Source: Microbacterium sp. oral taxon 186 str. F0373 (GTDB taxonomy: Bacteria; Actinomycetota; Actinomycetes; Actinomycetales; Microbacteriaceae). From it: a stretch of DNA of 64,000 nucleotides. The notes beneath the pieces were generated by a model that worked only from the letters and a program-made list of their open reading frames with translations, did no database searches and was not told the origin of the DNA. A program made the position numbers and the translations under genes. This document shows, one piece after another, positions 44,081-53,187 of this stretch. Each line of letters opens with the position of its first letter. Positions within the stretch are counted from its first letter, which is position 1. The stretch is from the NCBI RefSeq assembly GCF_000411455.1, contig NZ_KE150457.1, forward strand, positions 1,328,023 to 1,392,022. Reading direction: 5' to 3'.

Positions 44081-45082
44081 ATGGGCGTCAGTGTCAAAGA
44101 CGTCGCCGCCGCCGCCGGCGTCTCGGTGGGCACCGTCTCCAATGTGCTCAATCGGCCCGAGAAGGTCGCCGCCGACACCGTCGCCCGCGTTCAGCAGGCC
44201 ATCGCGCGTCTCGGGTTCGTACGCAACGACGCGGCGCGCCAGCTGCGCGCCGGCCGCAGTCGCTCGATCGGTCTCGTCGTGCTCGACATCGCCAATCCCT
44301 TCTTCGCCGAGGTCGCCCGCGGGGCGCAGGAGCGCGCCGCGGCCGAGGGGCTCGCGGTGCTGCTGGGCGACAGCGATCATCTGCGCGACCGGGAGGAGGC
44401 CTACCTCGAGCTGTTCCGTGAGCAGCGCGTCAACGGCGTGCTACTCACCCCGACCGTGCGTGACGCCGCGCGTCTCGAGCGGCTGCGGGCCGCGGGCATC
44501 CCGGTGGTGCTCGTGGACGCGGAAGACCACGACCTCGGTGCGCCTTCCGTCGCGGTCGATGACGTCGAGGGGGGATTCCTCGCGGCCGCTCACCTGCTCT
44601 CGCTCGGACGTCGTCGGTTGGCCTTCGTCGGCGGGCCTGCCGACGTGCGCCAGGTCGCCGACCGGCTCGCCGGCGCTCACCGGGCGCTCGCCGCCGCGCC
44701 GGATGCCGCGCTCGAGGTCATCGACGTCGACGCTCTCACGGTGCGTGCCGGGCGCCGCGTCGGCGACGCGCTCGCTGCCCGCCCGCCCGCGCAACGGCCC
44801 GATGCCGTGTTCTGCGCCAACGATCTCCTCGCTGTCGGGCTGCTGCAGGGGGCGGCGATTCTCGGCGGCATCCGGGTTCCCGAAGAGCTCGCCCTCATCG
44901 GCTACGACGACATCGACTTCGCGGCGACGGCCGTCGTGCCGCTCTCCTCCGTCCGCCAGCCGGCGCGGAGGATGGGGGCGACCGCGGTGGAGCTGCTGCT
45001 CGAGGTGATCGCGGATTCCACCGCGACGCGCGCCGTGCGCTTCCGCCCCGAACTGGTGAGGCGAGACTCCACCGACGCGTGA
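44081..45082 (+). CDS. LacI-family regulator of the rhamnose operon
   Basis: 333 residues. The LacI helix-turn-helix is textbook: VSVKDVAAAAGVSVGTVSNVLNRPEKVAADTVARVQQAIARLGF (first 48 residues), followed by a hinge and the sugar-binding domain (IGLVVLDIANPFFAEVARGAQE to LIGYDDIDFAATAVVPLSSV). It diverges from rhaI with paired operators between. The rhamnose or rhamnulose inducer is inferred from position. Confidence 0.9.
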   Translation: MGVSVKDVAAAAGVSVGTVSNVLNRPEKVAADTVARVQQAIARLGFVRNDAARQLRAGRSRSIGLVVLDIANPFFAEVARGAQERAAAEGLAVLLGDSDHLRDREEAYLELFREQRVNGVLLTPTVRDAARLERLRAAGIPVVLVDAEDHDLGAPSVAVDDVEGGFLAAAHLLSLGRRRLAFVGGPADVRQVADRLAGAHRALAAAPDAALEVIDVDALTVRAGRRVGDALAARPPAQRPDAVFCANDLLAVGLLQGAAILGGIRVPEELALIGYDDIDFAATAVVPLSSVRQPARRMGATAVELLLEVIADSTATRAVRFRPELVRRDSTDA

Positions 45083-45106
45083 AGAGCGCGTGAGAAACGG
45101 CACCCG

Positions 45107-45331
45107 TCAGAGGGTCGTCATCCCGCCGTCGACGGCAAAGATAGCTCCGGTCGCGAAGGCCGCGTCGTCCGACGCGAGAAACGTCATGATCCCGCAGACA
45201 TCGTCGGGGGTACCGGCCCGGCCGAGCGGGATGCGGCCGATGATCGCGTCGCGTGCGCGCGGGTCGCTCGTGATGGTCGACACGAGGGAGGTCTCCGTGT
45301 ACGCAGGGACGACGGTGTTCACCCGGATGCC
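45107..45331 (-). pseudogene. Short-chain dehydrogenase, 3' remnant
   Basis: About 75 residues of an SDR C-terminus: GIRVNTVVPAYTETSL, then PLGRAGTPDDVCGIMTFLASDDAAFATGAIFAVDGGM. The N-terminal nucleotide-binding half and catalytic Tyr/Lys are missing. Its 5' end abuts, head to head, a TetR gene lacking its own 5' end. A short frame beginning at an internal GTG exists but would not be an enzyme. Confidence 0.8.
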
Positions 45332-45335
45332 AGGC

Positions 45336-45929
45336 GGGTACCGCGCCGGATCGCTGCGGGAGATCGCTCAACGCGTCGGGATGAGTGAAGCGGGACTGCT
45401 GCATCACTTCAAGAACAAGAGCACACTGCTGCTGGCCGTGCTCGACCATCGCGACGAACAATCGCGCCAGATCGTCAACTTCGACGACGCGGACGGCGTC
45501 GAGACGTTGCGCGCGCTGGTGAAACTCGCGCGGTACAACGCGTCGATCCCGGGTGTCATCGAGCTCTTCTGCACGCTGTCGGCCGAGGCGACGTCGCCGT
45601 CGCACCCGGCCCACGAGTATTTCCTGCGCCGATACGAGTACGTGCGAGAGAGCATCACGGTGGCGTTTCGGAGGATCGCCGACGAGGGGCGGCTGATCCG
45701 CGAGATCGATCCGTATCGGGCGGCCGTCGCGACCACGGCGATGATGGACGGGCTGCAGGTGCAGTGGCTGCTGGATCCGACGTCCACCGATATGGCCGAC
45801 GCCCTGGCAGAGTTCTTCCGCGGCTACGTGCGCGGGTACGACCTCGACGCGCTCGAGCAGCTGCTCGACGCGCGCGCCGCCGGATCCCTCGTGAACGGCG
45901 AGGGTGCCGGCGCGGTCGCCTCGCTGTGA
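45336..45929 (+). pseudogene. TetR regulator lacking its N-terminus
   Basis: The reading frame begins inside the DNA-binding domain (GYRAGSLREIAQRVGMSEAGLLHHFKNKSTLLLAVLDHRDE) and continues through a normal effector domain to the stop. Helix 1 (about the first 25 residues) is absent. The frame stays open to 45090, but that stretch is antisense to the SDR remnant and unlike any TetR start. Without helix 1 the DNA-binding unit would not fold. The closest relative in this window is the TetR upstream of the GH42 gene. Confidence 0.75.
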
Positions 45930-46028
45930 AGCGGGTTGCCGTCACTGCTGACGCGCCCGGGTACGTGCCCGCCGTCGTGCGCGTCGTCGCGCAAGCGGTG
46001 ACTGCTCGCTGACATGTGCCCATCTCGC

Positions 46029-47450
46029 TCAGAACGGGGGCGGATCCTCGGTCGCGGGAACGAACCTCACCAGTGACGGTGGCCGGTCGGTGTAGCGGCG
46101 CCCCGTGGGGCCGGTCCACTCGAGTGTTCCGCCACCGAGATGCCGCACACGCCAGGCGGTGTGGTGTTTCATCGTGTGGTGGCGTCGGCAGAGGTGCGCC
46201 AGGTTCTCGTGGGCGGTCGCGCCGCCGTCTGCCGCTGCGGTCGTATGGTCGCGGTCGCATCCGTGGGCCGGCCGGGTGCAACCGGGCGCGCGGCACCGTT
46301 CGTAGCGCGCGGCGAGGTAGCGGGAGAGTTCCGCGCTGGGGCGATAGCGGTCGACGGCGACCGGGATGCCGGTGTGCGGATCGGTGAACACACGATCCCA
46401 GCCGGGTGCCAGCCCCGCGAGTCGGCGGACGATCGCCGGGTCGATGGGTCCGTGACCCGCCAGCATGGCAGGTCCGCCCGCGGGGTCCCCGGCGAGAGTC
46501 AATGCGGGGACCGTCACCTGGATGCGAGCGCTGATGGCGTCCACGCCCGCACCGGTGGCGGTCGTCGATGGTGCTGCGGTCAGCAGCAGGTCGCCGAAGA
46601 CGTCGGCGCGAACCTGCGCGAGGGTGCGGCGCTCCGCGTCGGCGGATCGGCTGGTGACGACGGTGTCGGCATCGTCGCCTCGGGCTCGCCGGGGCTCGCC
46701 GCACGCATCCTTGGAAGTGTCGGTGTCGGTGTCGGTGTCGATCCGGTCGACGATCGTCCGCGCGCGTGTCGTGAGCGAGTCGTAGATCGCGTACGCGATC
46801 GGCGCGGGCAGGTCGGCGATGAGTCTGGCCATGCCGTCGTCGAGGTCGAAAAGGCGCACGGATCGCTCGTCCGCTGCCCGGTGCACGGCCTCGTCGAACG
46901 CCGCCGGGTCGATGGTCGCCGCGATGGCTTTCGCCGCCTGGGTCATTCGCGAGGGAGATTCCGTCCGTGCCGCCTCGAGCGCGAGGGTTTCGAAGCGGGC
47001 GCGATCCTCGCTCGTCCGCAGCACCGCGCCCGCTCGCGCGATGGCCCAGGCATGGCCGGCGTCGATCTCGCCATCGGCCCATGACGCGTGGGTGCGAGGA
47101 AACAGCGTGGTCAGCAGATACGCCTCGGACATCCGTCGCTGCACGCCCCGGTCTGAGGCGCGCATCGCCATGCCCAACTCCAGCGCCACTTCGCGAAGCG
47201 GCAGGTCCGCGTCGCTCGACCGGAGGAGTGAGCTGCCCTGCTGCTGAGCCTCTTGTCGCAGCAACGCGGTCCGATCCGCGACCAGTCCGACCGCGTCGGC
47301 CAGCAGTCGAGCTTCCTCGGCCTGGACTTCGGCTATCCGCCGCCGCGCATCCAGCACATCGGCGACCAGCCGGTCCAGCGCCGGCCACGGCGTATCGAGC
47401 ACACGGCCAATGTCGGCCACGTCTTCCCGGTGCGCGCTCACGTGCATCAT
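46029..47450 (-). CDS. DUF222 protein with C-terminal HNH endonuclease (13E12-type)
   Basis: About 473 residues. DUF222 fills the first 350 (with ELGMAMRASDRGVQRRMSEAYLL and DAGHAWAIARAGAVL); the HNH nuclease is at the C-terminus with Cys-x4-Cys and two His pairs (RAPGCTRPAHGCDRDHTTAA, HLCRRHHTMKHH). A run of Asp-Thr repeats lies in the middle. Genes like this are many-copy in actinobacteria; several in M. tuberculosis are LexA-controlled. ATG at 47450 or 47447 is chosen because GCGAGGGG abuts; an ATG 39 bases earlier has no ribosome site. DNA cleavage is inferred. Confidence 0.88.
   Translation of the reverse strand: MMHVSAHREDVADIGRVLDTPWPALDRLVADVLDARRRIAEVQAEEARLLADAVGLVADRTALLRQEAQQQGSSLLRSSDADLPLREVALELGMAMRASDRGVQRRMSEAYLLTTLFPRTHASWADGEIDAGHAWAIARAGAVLRTSEDRARFETLALEAARTESPSRMTQAAKAIAATIDPAAFDEAVHRAADERSVRLFDLDDGMARLIADLPAPIAYAIYDSLTTRARTIVDRIDTDTDTDTSKDACGEPRRARGDDADTVVTSRSADAERRTLAQVRADVFGDLLLTAAPSTTATGAGVDAISARIQVTVPALTLAGDPAGGPAMLAGHGPIDPAIVRRLAGLAPGWDRVFTDPHTGIPVAVDRYRPSAELSRYLAARYERCRAPGCTRPAHGCDRDHTTAAADGGATAHENLAHLCRRHHTMKHHTAWRVRHLGGGTLEWTGPTGRRYTDRPPSLVRFVPATEDPPPF
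46717..46740. repeat. Hexanucleotide minisatellite in the HNH gene
   Basis: Four perfect copies of GTGTCG, encoding the Asp-Thr run on the minus strand. The unit is six bases, so copy-number change keeps the frame and would only alter linker length. Confidence 0.8.
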
Positions 47451-47525
47451 CCCCTCGCTCCGGACAGGCCGGAAGCGCAGAACCCGCATCAGGATCGGGG
47501 GGATACGCGGGGCTTCTCTCCTTCA

Positions 47526-47554
47526 ATAATAGAACAAAGATTCGAATATTGCAA
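47526..47554 (-). promoter_or_regulatory. HNH-gene promoter with LexA-like box
   Basis: On the minus strand TTGCAA (47549-47554), 17 bases, then TATTAT (47526-47531): a good promoter. Between and over the -10, TCGAATCTTTGTTCTA (minus strand, 47530-47545) matches the actinobacterial SOS box TCGAAC-N4-GTTCGA at 10 of 12 fixed positions. The site would block the promoter. Confidence 0.6.
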
Positions 47555-47633
47555 TCGACAATTGGCACATGTCGTGATTCGCGACGGGGTGCGATGCATG
47601 ATGGGTGGCGGCAGAGGCCGGTTCGTGGTGGTG

Positions 47634-48986
47634 CTACCGCCGTGTCGGATCGGGCAGCGAGATCGGCGTCGTTCCCGCCACTTCGTCGCTGAACTCCTCC
47701 GGGGTCACGATCGACAGGGGCCGGGTCTCGTCCAGCGAGAGGGCGAAGCGGCGCGACTCGTGACGGTGCAGGCGCCCCGACCACAGCAGCCATCCGAAGC
47801 CGACGGCGAAGGCGACGAATGCCGCCGCGGCCCCGAGCAGGATGGCGGCACGCGCCCCGTACTCCGCGGCCACCCAGCCGACGATGGGAGCGCCGATCGG
47901 CGTGCCGCCCATGAGGATTGCCATGTACAGCGCGAGCACGCGCCCGCGCAGCGCCGGATCGGTCGTCGTCTGCACGTAGCCGTTGGCCGTCGTCAGCGTC
48001 GTGACCACCGAGAACCCGGTGAACATCAGCGTGATGGCGTACAGCCAGTAGTCCGGCATGAACGCCGAGACCGTTCCCGCGACCGCGAACATGCCGGTGC
48101 CCACGATCACGAGACGCATCCGCGCACGATCCCGCCGGGCGGCCAGCAGGGCCCCGGCGAGTGAGCCGATGGCCAGGATCGAGCTCAGCAGCCCGTAGCC
48201 GTCGGCATCCCGTCCGAACTCGAGGGCCATCGTCGAGGCGAAGATGGGGAAGTTCATGCCGAAGGCGCCGAGCAGGAACACCATCACGAACGTCACGATG
48301 AGGTCGGGGCGGCTGCCGACATAGCGGAAGCCGTCGGCCAGGCGCGACGCGCCGGGCGCGGTGATGCGCGGCACGAGCTCGTCGGAACGGATCAGTCGCA
48401 GGGCCACGATCATCGCGAGGAACGTCACCGCGTTGACCAGGAAGACCCAGCCGGTGCCGACCGCGACGATGACGACGCCGGCGGCGGCGGGCCCGATCAT
48501 CCGGGCACCGTTGAAGGATGCCGCGTTCAGCGCCACCGCGTTCGAGGCGTTCTCGCGGTCGACGAGATCGGACACGAACGCCTGGCGCGTCGGGTTGTCG
48601 AAGGCGGCCACGAGGCCCAGCGCGAAGGCGAAGACGTACATGAGGGGCAGCGTCATGACGCCGCTGAGGATCAGGATGCCGATGGTCGCACCGAGCACCA
48701 GCAGCGAGCTCTGCGTCACCATCAGCAGCCGCCGCCGCTCGAACCGGTCGGCGACCCAGCCCGTCACGCTCACCAGCAGCAGGGGAGGCGCGAACTGCAG
48801 TGCCATCGTCACGCCCATCGCCCCGGCGTCGTTGTGCGTGAGCTGCGTGAGCACGACCCAGCTGAGAGCCGTGGCCTGCATCCACGCGCCGATGTTGGAC
48901 ACCAGTGCGCCGATGAACCAGATGCGATAATTGAAGACCGAGAACGAGCGGAACATCGCGTTCGATGCGCGGGGGGACGAACTCAT
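47634..48986 (-). CDS. MFS transporter (EntS-like, MFS_3)
   Basis: 450 residues with about twelve membrane helices. The N-terminus FRSFSVFNYRIWFIGALVSNIGAWMQATALSWVVLTQLT, loop DRFERRRLL and the RQAFVSDLVDRENASNAVALN segment are typical of the MFS_3 (enterobactin-exporter-like) group of proton-driven exporters. ATG at 48986 overlaps the stop of the preceding MarR gene by four bases, giving a regulator-exporter operon. The substrate is unknown. Confidence 0.9.
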   Translation of the reverse strand: MSSSPRASNAMFRSFSVFNYRIWFIGALVSNIGAWMQATALSWVVLTQLTHNDAGAMGVTMALQFAPPLLLVSVTGWVADRFERRRLLMVTQSSLLVLGATIGILILSGVMTLPLMYVFAFALGLVAAFDNPTRQAFVSDLVDRENASNAVALNAASFNGARMIGPAAAGVVIVAVGTGWVFLVNAVTFLAMIVALRLIRSDELVPRITAPGASRLADGFRYVGSRPDLIVTFVMVFLLGAFGMNFPIFASTMALEFGRDADGYGLLSSILAIGSLAGALLAARRDRARMRLVIVGTGMFAVAGTVSAFMPDYWLYAITLMFTGFSVVTTLTTANGYVQTTTDPALRGRVLALYMAILMGGTPIGAPIVGWVAAEYGARAAILLGAAAAFVAFAVGFGWLLWSGRLHRHESRRFALSLDETRPLSIVTPEEFSDEVAGTTPISLPDPTRR

Positions 48987-49435
48987 CTGGCGGCCACCTC
49001 CCGCATCAGTTCGGCGGCGGAGCGCAGCACGTCGCGCTGCGACGGCGTCAACTCTGCCAAGGCGTCTTCGAGCCACGAGTCGCGGCGCCGGACGGTCTCT
49101 TCCACGACCGAGCGGCCCGCGTCGGTGAGCGCGATGTTGACCTTGCGACGGTCGTCGGTGTCGGTGGTGCGCGTGAGGTAGCCCGACTCCTCCAGGCAGT
49201 TGACCGTGCGGTTCATCGACGGCGCCGAGACGCGCTCCCGGTCGGCGAGCTCGCCGAGGGTGTGCTGCCCGTGCACCGACAGGGCGGCGAGCACGGCGAA
49301 CTGCGCGTCGCTCATGGTGTCGACCGCCCGCTGGGAGCGAAGTCGTCGTGCCAGACGGAAGGTCGCCATGCGCAGATCTGCGGCGGGTGAGGACAGGGCG
49401 GGTGCGGCGGGTGCGGGCGTGCTGTCGGTGCTCAT
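48983..49435 (-). CDS. MarR-family regulator of the exporters
   Basis: About 150 residues; winged helix TLGELADRERVSAPSMNRTVNCLEESGYLTRTTDTDDRRKVNIALT. ATG at 49435 (MSTDS) is taken; an in-frame start five codons earlier falls in the operator. The gene is the first of an operon with the MFS_3 exporter and has a large inverted repeat just before it, so autorepression lifted by a drug-like ligand is the natural model. Confidence 0.88.
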   Translation of the reverse strand: MSTDSTPAPAAPALSSPAADLRMATFRLARRLRSQRAVDTMSDAQFAVLAALSVHGQHTLGELADRERVSAPSMNRTVNCLEESGYLTRTTDTDDRRKVNIALTDAGRSVVEETVRRRDSWLEDALAELTPSQRDVLRSAAELMREVAAR

Positions 49436-49438
49436 GCT

Positions 49439-49474
49439 GATACTTAGCATAGCTCATTAGTCTTGCTAAGTATC
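49439..49474. promoter_or_regulatory. Inverted repeat before the MarR-exporter operon
   Basis: GATACTTAGCA and TGCTAAGTATC are perfect 11-base arms separated by 14 bases (49439-49449 and 49464-49474). On the minus strand TATGCT lies inside as a -10. The symmetry and position immediately before the MarR start make it the probable operator. Confidence 0.7.
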
Positions 49475-49513
49475 ACGTGGACGGTGTCAGGCGGATGCCG
49501 CCGGCGCCGGTTC

Positions 49514-51133
49514 TCAGCTCCGCACGGGCGGCTCCTCGGCATCCGTCTCGCCTCGCCGCCGCTCGCGGCCCAGCGGAATGGTCGCGAGAAGTCCCACCAC
49601 CAGGAAGCCGGCCGCGGTGAACGCCGACAGTCGCGTCGCATCGGAGAACGCCGCCTTCGCGTCAGCGGCGATCGGCGCGGTCGCCGGGTTCGCGGCGAGG
49701 CCCGCGATGGCGCCGCCGGAGCTGTCGACGACGGCCGACACGATCTGATCGCGCTGCTGCGGCGGCAGGCCGCGGTCGTCGAGCGACGACGACAGGATGC
49801 CGGCGGTGCCGGTGAACAGCACCGTTCCGAGGATCGCGATCCCCAGCGCCGAGCCGACCTGTCGGGCCGTCGACTGCGTCCCCGACCCCTGTCCGGACAG
49901 CTCGACCGGCACGTCCTGCAGGATGACTCCGGTCAGCTGCGCCGTGGCGAGTCCCACGCCGAAGCCGTAGACGAACAGCGCGGGCAGCAGCCACAGCCAG
50001 GCCGACTGCGTCCCGGCATCCGCGCCGACGACGAGGCCCGCCGCGACCACGCCCACGATCTCGGCGACGAGTCCGGCGCGGACGATCAGCACCGCGCTGA
50101 CCTTGCCGTTGGAGGCTCCCGCGAACCCGCTGGCCACGAACGAGCCCGCGGCGAGCGCGATGAGGATGAGGCCGGTCTGCAGGGCGTCGAATCCGAGGAC
50201 GAACTGCAGCCACAGCGGCAGCGACAGGATGATCCCGAACTCGCCCAGCGCCACGACGAGCGCGGCGATGTTGCCGCTGCGGAAGCTCGCGATGGAGAAG
50301 AGGCGGGGATCGAGCAGGGTCGGTCGTCCCCGACGCGCCTGGCGCCGCGACCACGTCACGAAGCCCACCGCCGCCAACAGTGCCAGCGCGAAGGCGACCG
50401 GTACGGGCGAGACGGAGAACGGCCAGCTCCAGCCGGCGACGGTGAACGGGGCGTCGACGTCCCACCATCCGAGGGTGCGGCCTTCGATCAGTCCGAAGAC
50501 GAGCGCTCCGAAGAGGAGGACCGACAGCACCGCGCCGAGCGCGTCGATCGCGGGCGCGTTCTGGGCGCGCGACTCGCCCACCGCCCACAGCACGCCGATC
50601 GCGATGATCACGCCGAGGGGGATGTTGATGCCGAAGGCCCACCGCCACGAGAACGAGGTCGTCAGCCAGCCGCCGAGGAGGGGCCCCACCGCCGCCATTC
50701 CGCCGATCGTCGACCCCCAGACCGCGAAGGCGATGCCGCGCTCACGACCCTGGAAGGTCGCGTTCAGCAGCGACAGCGTGCTGGGCAGCATCATCGCACC
50801 GCCGACGCCCTGCACGAGACGGGCGAGGATCAGCAGGTCGCCCGTCGGCGCGAACGAGGCGATCACCGACGCGACCGTGAACAATGCGACGCCGATCAGC
50901 AGCAGGCGTCGCCGTCCGATGCGGTCGGCGAGCGACCCGAACAGCAGCAGCAGCGCGGCGAACACGAGCGTGTACGCCTCCTGCACCCACTGCACCTGTG
51001 TGGAGGTGATCCGCAGGTCGTCGACGATCGCCGGAATCGCGACGTTGACGATCGTCGAGTCCACGATGATCAGCGCGACCGCGAGGCTGATGAAGACCAG
51101 GCCGATCCAGCGGCGTGACGTGACGTCCTTCAT
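49514..51133 (-). CDS. MFS drug exporter, DHA2 (EmrB/QacA) family
   Basis: 539 residues, about fourteen membrane helices. Motif A is GSLADRIGRRRLL, the helix 1 acid sits in VALIIVDSTIVNVAIPAI (family motif D1) and motif C is GGAMMLPSTLSLL/AVGPLLGGWL. Exporters of this group expel lipophilic or cationic drugs with protons. The next gene on the strand is the MarR regulator; the operator-like palindrome before this gene shares TTGCTA with that regulator's repeat. Confidence 0.92.
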   Translation of the reverse strand: MKDVTSRRWIGLVFISLAVALIIVDSTIVNVAIPAIVDDLRITSTQVQWVQEAYTLVFAALLLLFGSLADRIGRRRLLLIGVALFTVASVIASFAPTGDLLILARLVQGVGGAMMLPSTLSLLNATFQGRERGIAFAVWGSTIGGMAAVGPLLGGWLTTSFSWRWAFGINIPLGVIIAIGVLWAVGESRAQNAPAIDALGAVLSVLLFGALVFGLIEGRTLGWWDVDAPFTVAGWSWPFSVSPVPVAFALALLAAVGFVTWSRRQARRGRPTLLDPRLFSIASFRSGNIAALVVALGEFGIILSLPLWLQFVLGFDALQTGLILIALAAGSFVASGFAGASNGKVSAVLIVRAGLVAEIVGVVAAGLVVGADAGTQSAWLWLLPALFVYGFGVGLATAQLTGVILQDVPVELSGQGSGTQSTARQVGSALGIAILGTVLFTGTAGILSSSLDDRGLPPQQRDQIVSAVVDSSGGAIAGLAANPATAPIAADAKAAFSDATRLSAFTAAGFLVVGLLATIPLGRERRRGETDAEEPPVRS

Positions 51134-51138
51134 GAATA

Positions 51139-51153
51139 GCTAGCTTATCTAGC
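51139..51153. promoter_or_regulatory. Palindrome before the DHA2 exporter
   Basis: GCTAG-CTTAT-CTAGC lies immediately upstream of the exporter ATG (minus strand). On that strand it reads TTGCTAGATAAGCTAGC, similar in its first half to the arm TGCTAAGTATC at the MarR gene, hinting at one regulator for both. Confidence 0.45.
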
Positions 51154-51192
51154 AATTTTCCGGCTGCCAACCGCCGGTCCTAGACTCGGGCC

Positions 51193-52074
51193 ATGGCAGC
51201 GGCGCAGCGCGAGGAACGTTCCTTCATCGATCCTCACGGCATCCGCACCATCTACGACGTCTACGAGCCGGGCGGCGACGCCGCCCGCGTCCGCGGCGTC
51301 GTGCAGATCCTCCACGGCGTCGGGGAGCACGCGGGCCGCTACGCCCACGTCGCCGAGGCGCTCACGGCCGCCGGCTATCTCGTCTACGCCGACGATCACC
51401 GCGGGCACGGGCGCACCGGCCTGGAGCAGCACGGAGGCGACGTGCGCCGGCTGGGTCGACTCGGCCCCGGTGGGCTTCGGGCCGCCGTCGCGGCCTGCGC
51501 TCAGTTGAGCAGCATCATCCGCGCCGACCACCCCGGGCTGCCCCTCATCCTCGTCGGGCACTCGTGGGGCTCGTTCCTCGCGCAGATGCTGCTCGACCGG
51601 CATCCGCGGGACTACGACGCCGTCGTCCTCACCGGCTCGGCCCTGCGCTGGCCCGGAGCCCTGAACTCGGGTGACCTCAACGCGCCGTGGAAGGCGCCCG
51701 ATGCGATGGGATCGGAGTGGCTGTCCTCCGACCTCGCGGTCGGCCGCGCGTTCCTCGACGACCCGCTGACGACCTCGGAGCCGCTCGCGAAGCTCTTCGG
51801 GCCGCTCGACACGCTGCGCCTGATCGGCAAGCCCGCGAAGAACCTTCCCCGCGACGTGCCGCTGTTGCTGATGATCGGGCGCGACGACACCGTCGGCGGT
51901 CCGCGCAGCATCCACCGTCTCGCCGAGGCGTACCGGCGGCGCTCCGGCCTCACCGACGTCACGACACTCATCTACCCCGACATCCGCCACGAGGTGTTCA
52001 ACGACGTGACACGCGACGAGGTGATCGCGGACCTGATCGCATGGATCGACCGGCACCTGCTGCACGCGGCGTGA
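51193..52074 (+). CDS. Alpha/beta hydrolase (monoacylglycerol lipase-like)
   Basis: 293 residues of the lysophospholipase/monoglyceride lipase group: ILHGVGEHAGRY (oxyanion region), DDHRGHGRTG, nucleophile Ser124 in GHSWGS, acid in IGRDDTVGG and His in YPDIRHEVFND. It hydrolyses an ester, probably of a glycerolipid. TAGACT ends six bases before the ATG, so it is leaderless. The following 63 bases before lplA hold its end and the next promoter only. Confidence 0.88.
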   Translation: MAAAQREERSFIDPHGIRTIYDVYEPGGDAARVRGVVQILHGVGEHAGRYAHVAEALTAAGYLVYADDHRGHGRTGLEQHGGDVRRLGRLGPGGLRAAVAACAQLSSIIRADHPGLPLILVGHSWGSFLAQMLLDRHPRDYDAVVLTGSALRWPGALNSGDLNAPWKAPDAMGSEWLSSDLAVGRAFLDDPLTTSEPLAKLFGPLDTLRLIGKPAKNLPRDVPLLLMIGRDDTVGGPRSIHRLAEAYRRRSGLTDVTTLIYPDIRHEVFNDVTRDEVIADLIAWIDRHLLHAA

Positions 52075-52137
52075 CAGCCCGATCGCGTCGCGCCGACGGT
52101 GCGCCGGAGGGCTGCCTCGACCTCGTACGCTGGAGTC

Positions 52138-53187
52138 ATGCACGGGGAGTACAAGGTTCCGGGCGGCAAGCTCGTCGTCGTCGACCTCGAGGTCGATAGC
52201 GGGCGCATCGCCGATTTCCACCTCGCGGGGGACTTCTTCCTCGAGCCCGACGACGCGTTGGCCGACATCGACGCCGCCGTCACCGGGCTTCCCGTGGAGA
52301 CGGATGCCGCGGGCATCGCGGCCGCCGTCCGCGGGGCGCTGCCCGACGGTGCGCAGCTGCTCGGGTTCACGCCCGAGTCGGTCGGCACGGCCGTGCGCCG
52401 GGCGCTCGTGACCGCTCCCGGCTGGCGCGACTTCGAGTGGGAGGTCGTGCACGAGAAGGCGGTCTCGCCCGCCATGAACCTCGCGCTCGACGAGGTGCTC
52501 ACGACGCGGGTGGGCGAGGGGCGACGCAAGCCGACCCTGCGTATCTGGGAGTGGAACGAGTCGGCCGTCGTGATCGGCTCGTTCCAGTCGTACCGCAACG
52601 AGGTCGACCCCGAGGGCGCGGCGCGGCACGGATTCGACGTCGTGCGGCGCATCTCCGGCGGTGGCGCCATGCTGATGGCGGCGGGCTCGATCGTCACCTA
52701 CTCGCTCTACGTGCCCGCCGCGCTCGTCGCCGGCCTCACCTTCGCGGACTCCTACGCGTTCCTCGACGACTGGGCCCTGCAGGCGCTGCGCTCGCTCGGC
52801 GTGGATGCCGTGTACCAGCCGCTCAACGACATCGCCTCGCCGGCCGGAAAGATCGGCGGCGCCGCGCAGAAGCGGCTCGCGAACGGCGGCGTACTGCATC
52901 ACGCGACACTGTCGTACGACATGGACGGTCAGGTGATGACCGAGGTGCTGCGCATCGGCCGCGAGAAGCTCAGCGACAAGGGCACCGTCTCGGCGGCCAA
53001 GCGCGTCGACCCGCTGCGGAGCCAGACGGGACTGCCGCGCGAGGCGATCATCGAGCGGTTCATGCAGACGTTCTCCACGCTCTATGGCGCCGAGCCCGGT
53101 TATATCACCGAAGAGGAATATGCCGAGGCCGAGGCGCTCGTCGAGGAGAAGTTCTCCACCGACGCGTGGCTGCACCGCGTTCCGTGA
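52138..53187 (+). CDS. lplA: Lipoate--protein ligase A with N-terminal extension
   Basis: 349 residues. The last 240 are the BPL/LplA ligase fold: RIWEWNESAVVIGSFQSYRNEVDPEGAARHG, RISGGGAMLMAAG and catalytic Lys in SPAGKIGGAAQKR. The first 100 form a small extra domain (GEYKVPGGKLVVVDLEVDSGRIADFHLAGDFFLEPD) typical of the separate accessory piece of archaeal-type ligases. It attaches lipoate to E2/GcvH. TACGCT lies six bases before the ATG (leaderless). Its stop overlaps the methyltransferase start (GTGA). Confidence 0.9.
   Translation: MHGEYKVPGGKLVVVDLEVDSGRIADFHLAGDFFLEPDDALADIDAAVTGLPVETDAAGIAAAVRGALPDGAQLLGFTPESVGTAVRRALVTAPGWRDFEWEVVHEKAVSPAMNLALDEVLTTRVGEGRRKPTLRIWEWNESAVVIGSFQSYRNEVDPEGAARHGFDVVRRISGGGAMLMAAGSIVTYSLYVPAALVAGLTFADSYAFLDDWALQALRSLGVDAVYQPLNDIASPAGKIGGAAQKRLANGGVLHHATLSYDMDGQVMTEVLRIGREKLSDKGTVSAAKRVDPLRSQTGLPREAIIERFMQTFSTLYGAEPGYITEEEYAEAEALVEEKFSTDAWLHRVP

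Noticed and set aside
45926..46012. Short frame beginning VKRVAVTADAPGYVP
   Set aside because: Only 28 codons, no ribosome site and no family seen. It could be a scrap of a lost gene but there is no support.
45655..48885. Minus-strand open frame of over 1,000 codons
   Set aside because: It runs out of frame through the HNH and MFS genes and has Arg/Pro/Gly-rich composition typical of shadow frames.
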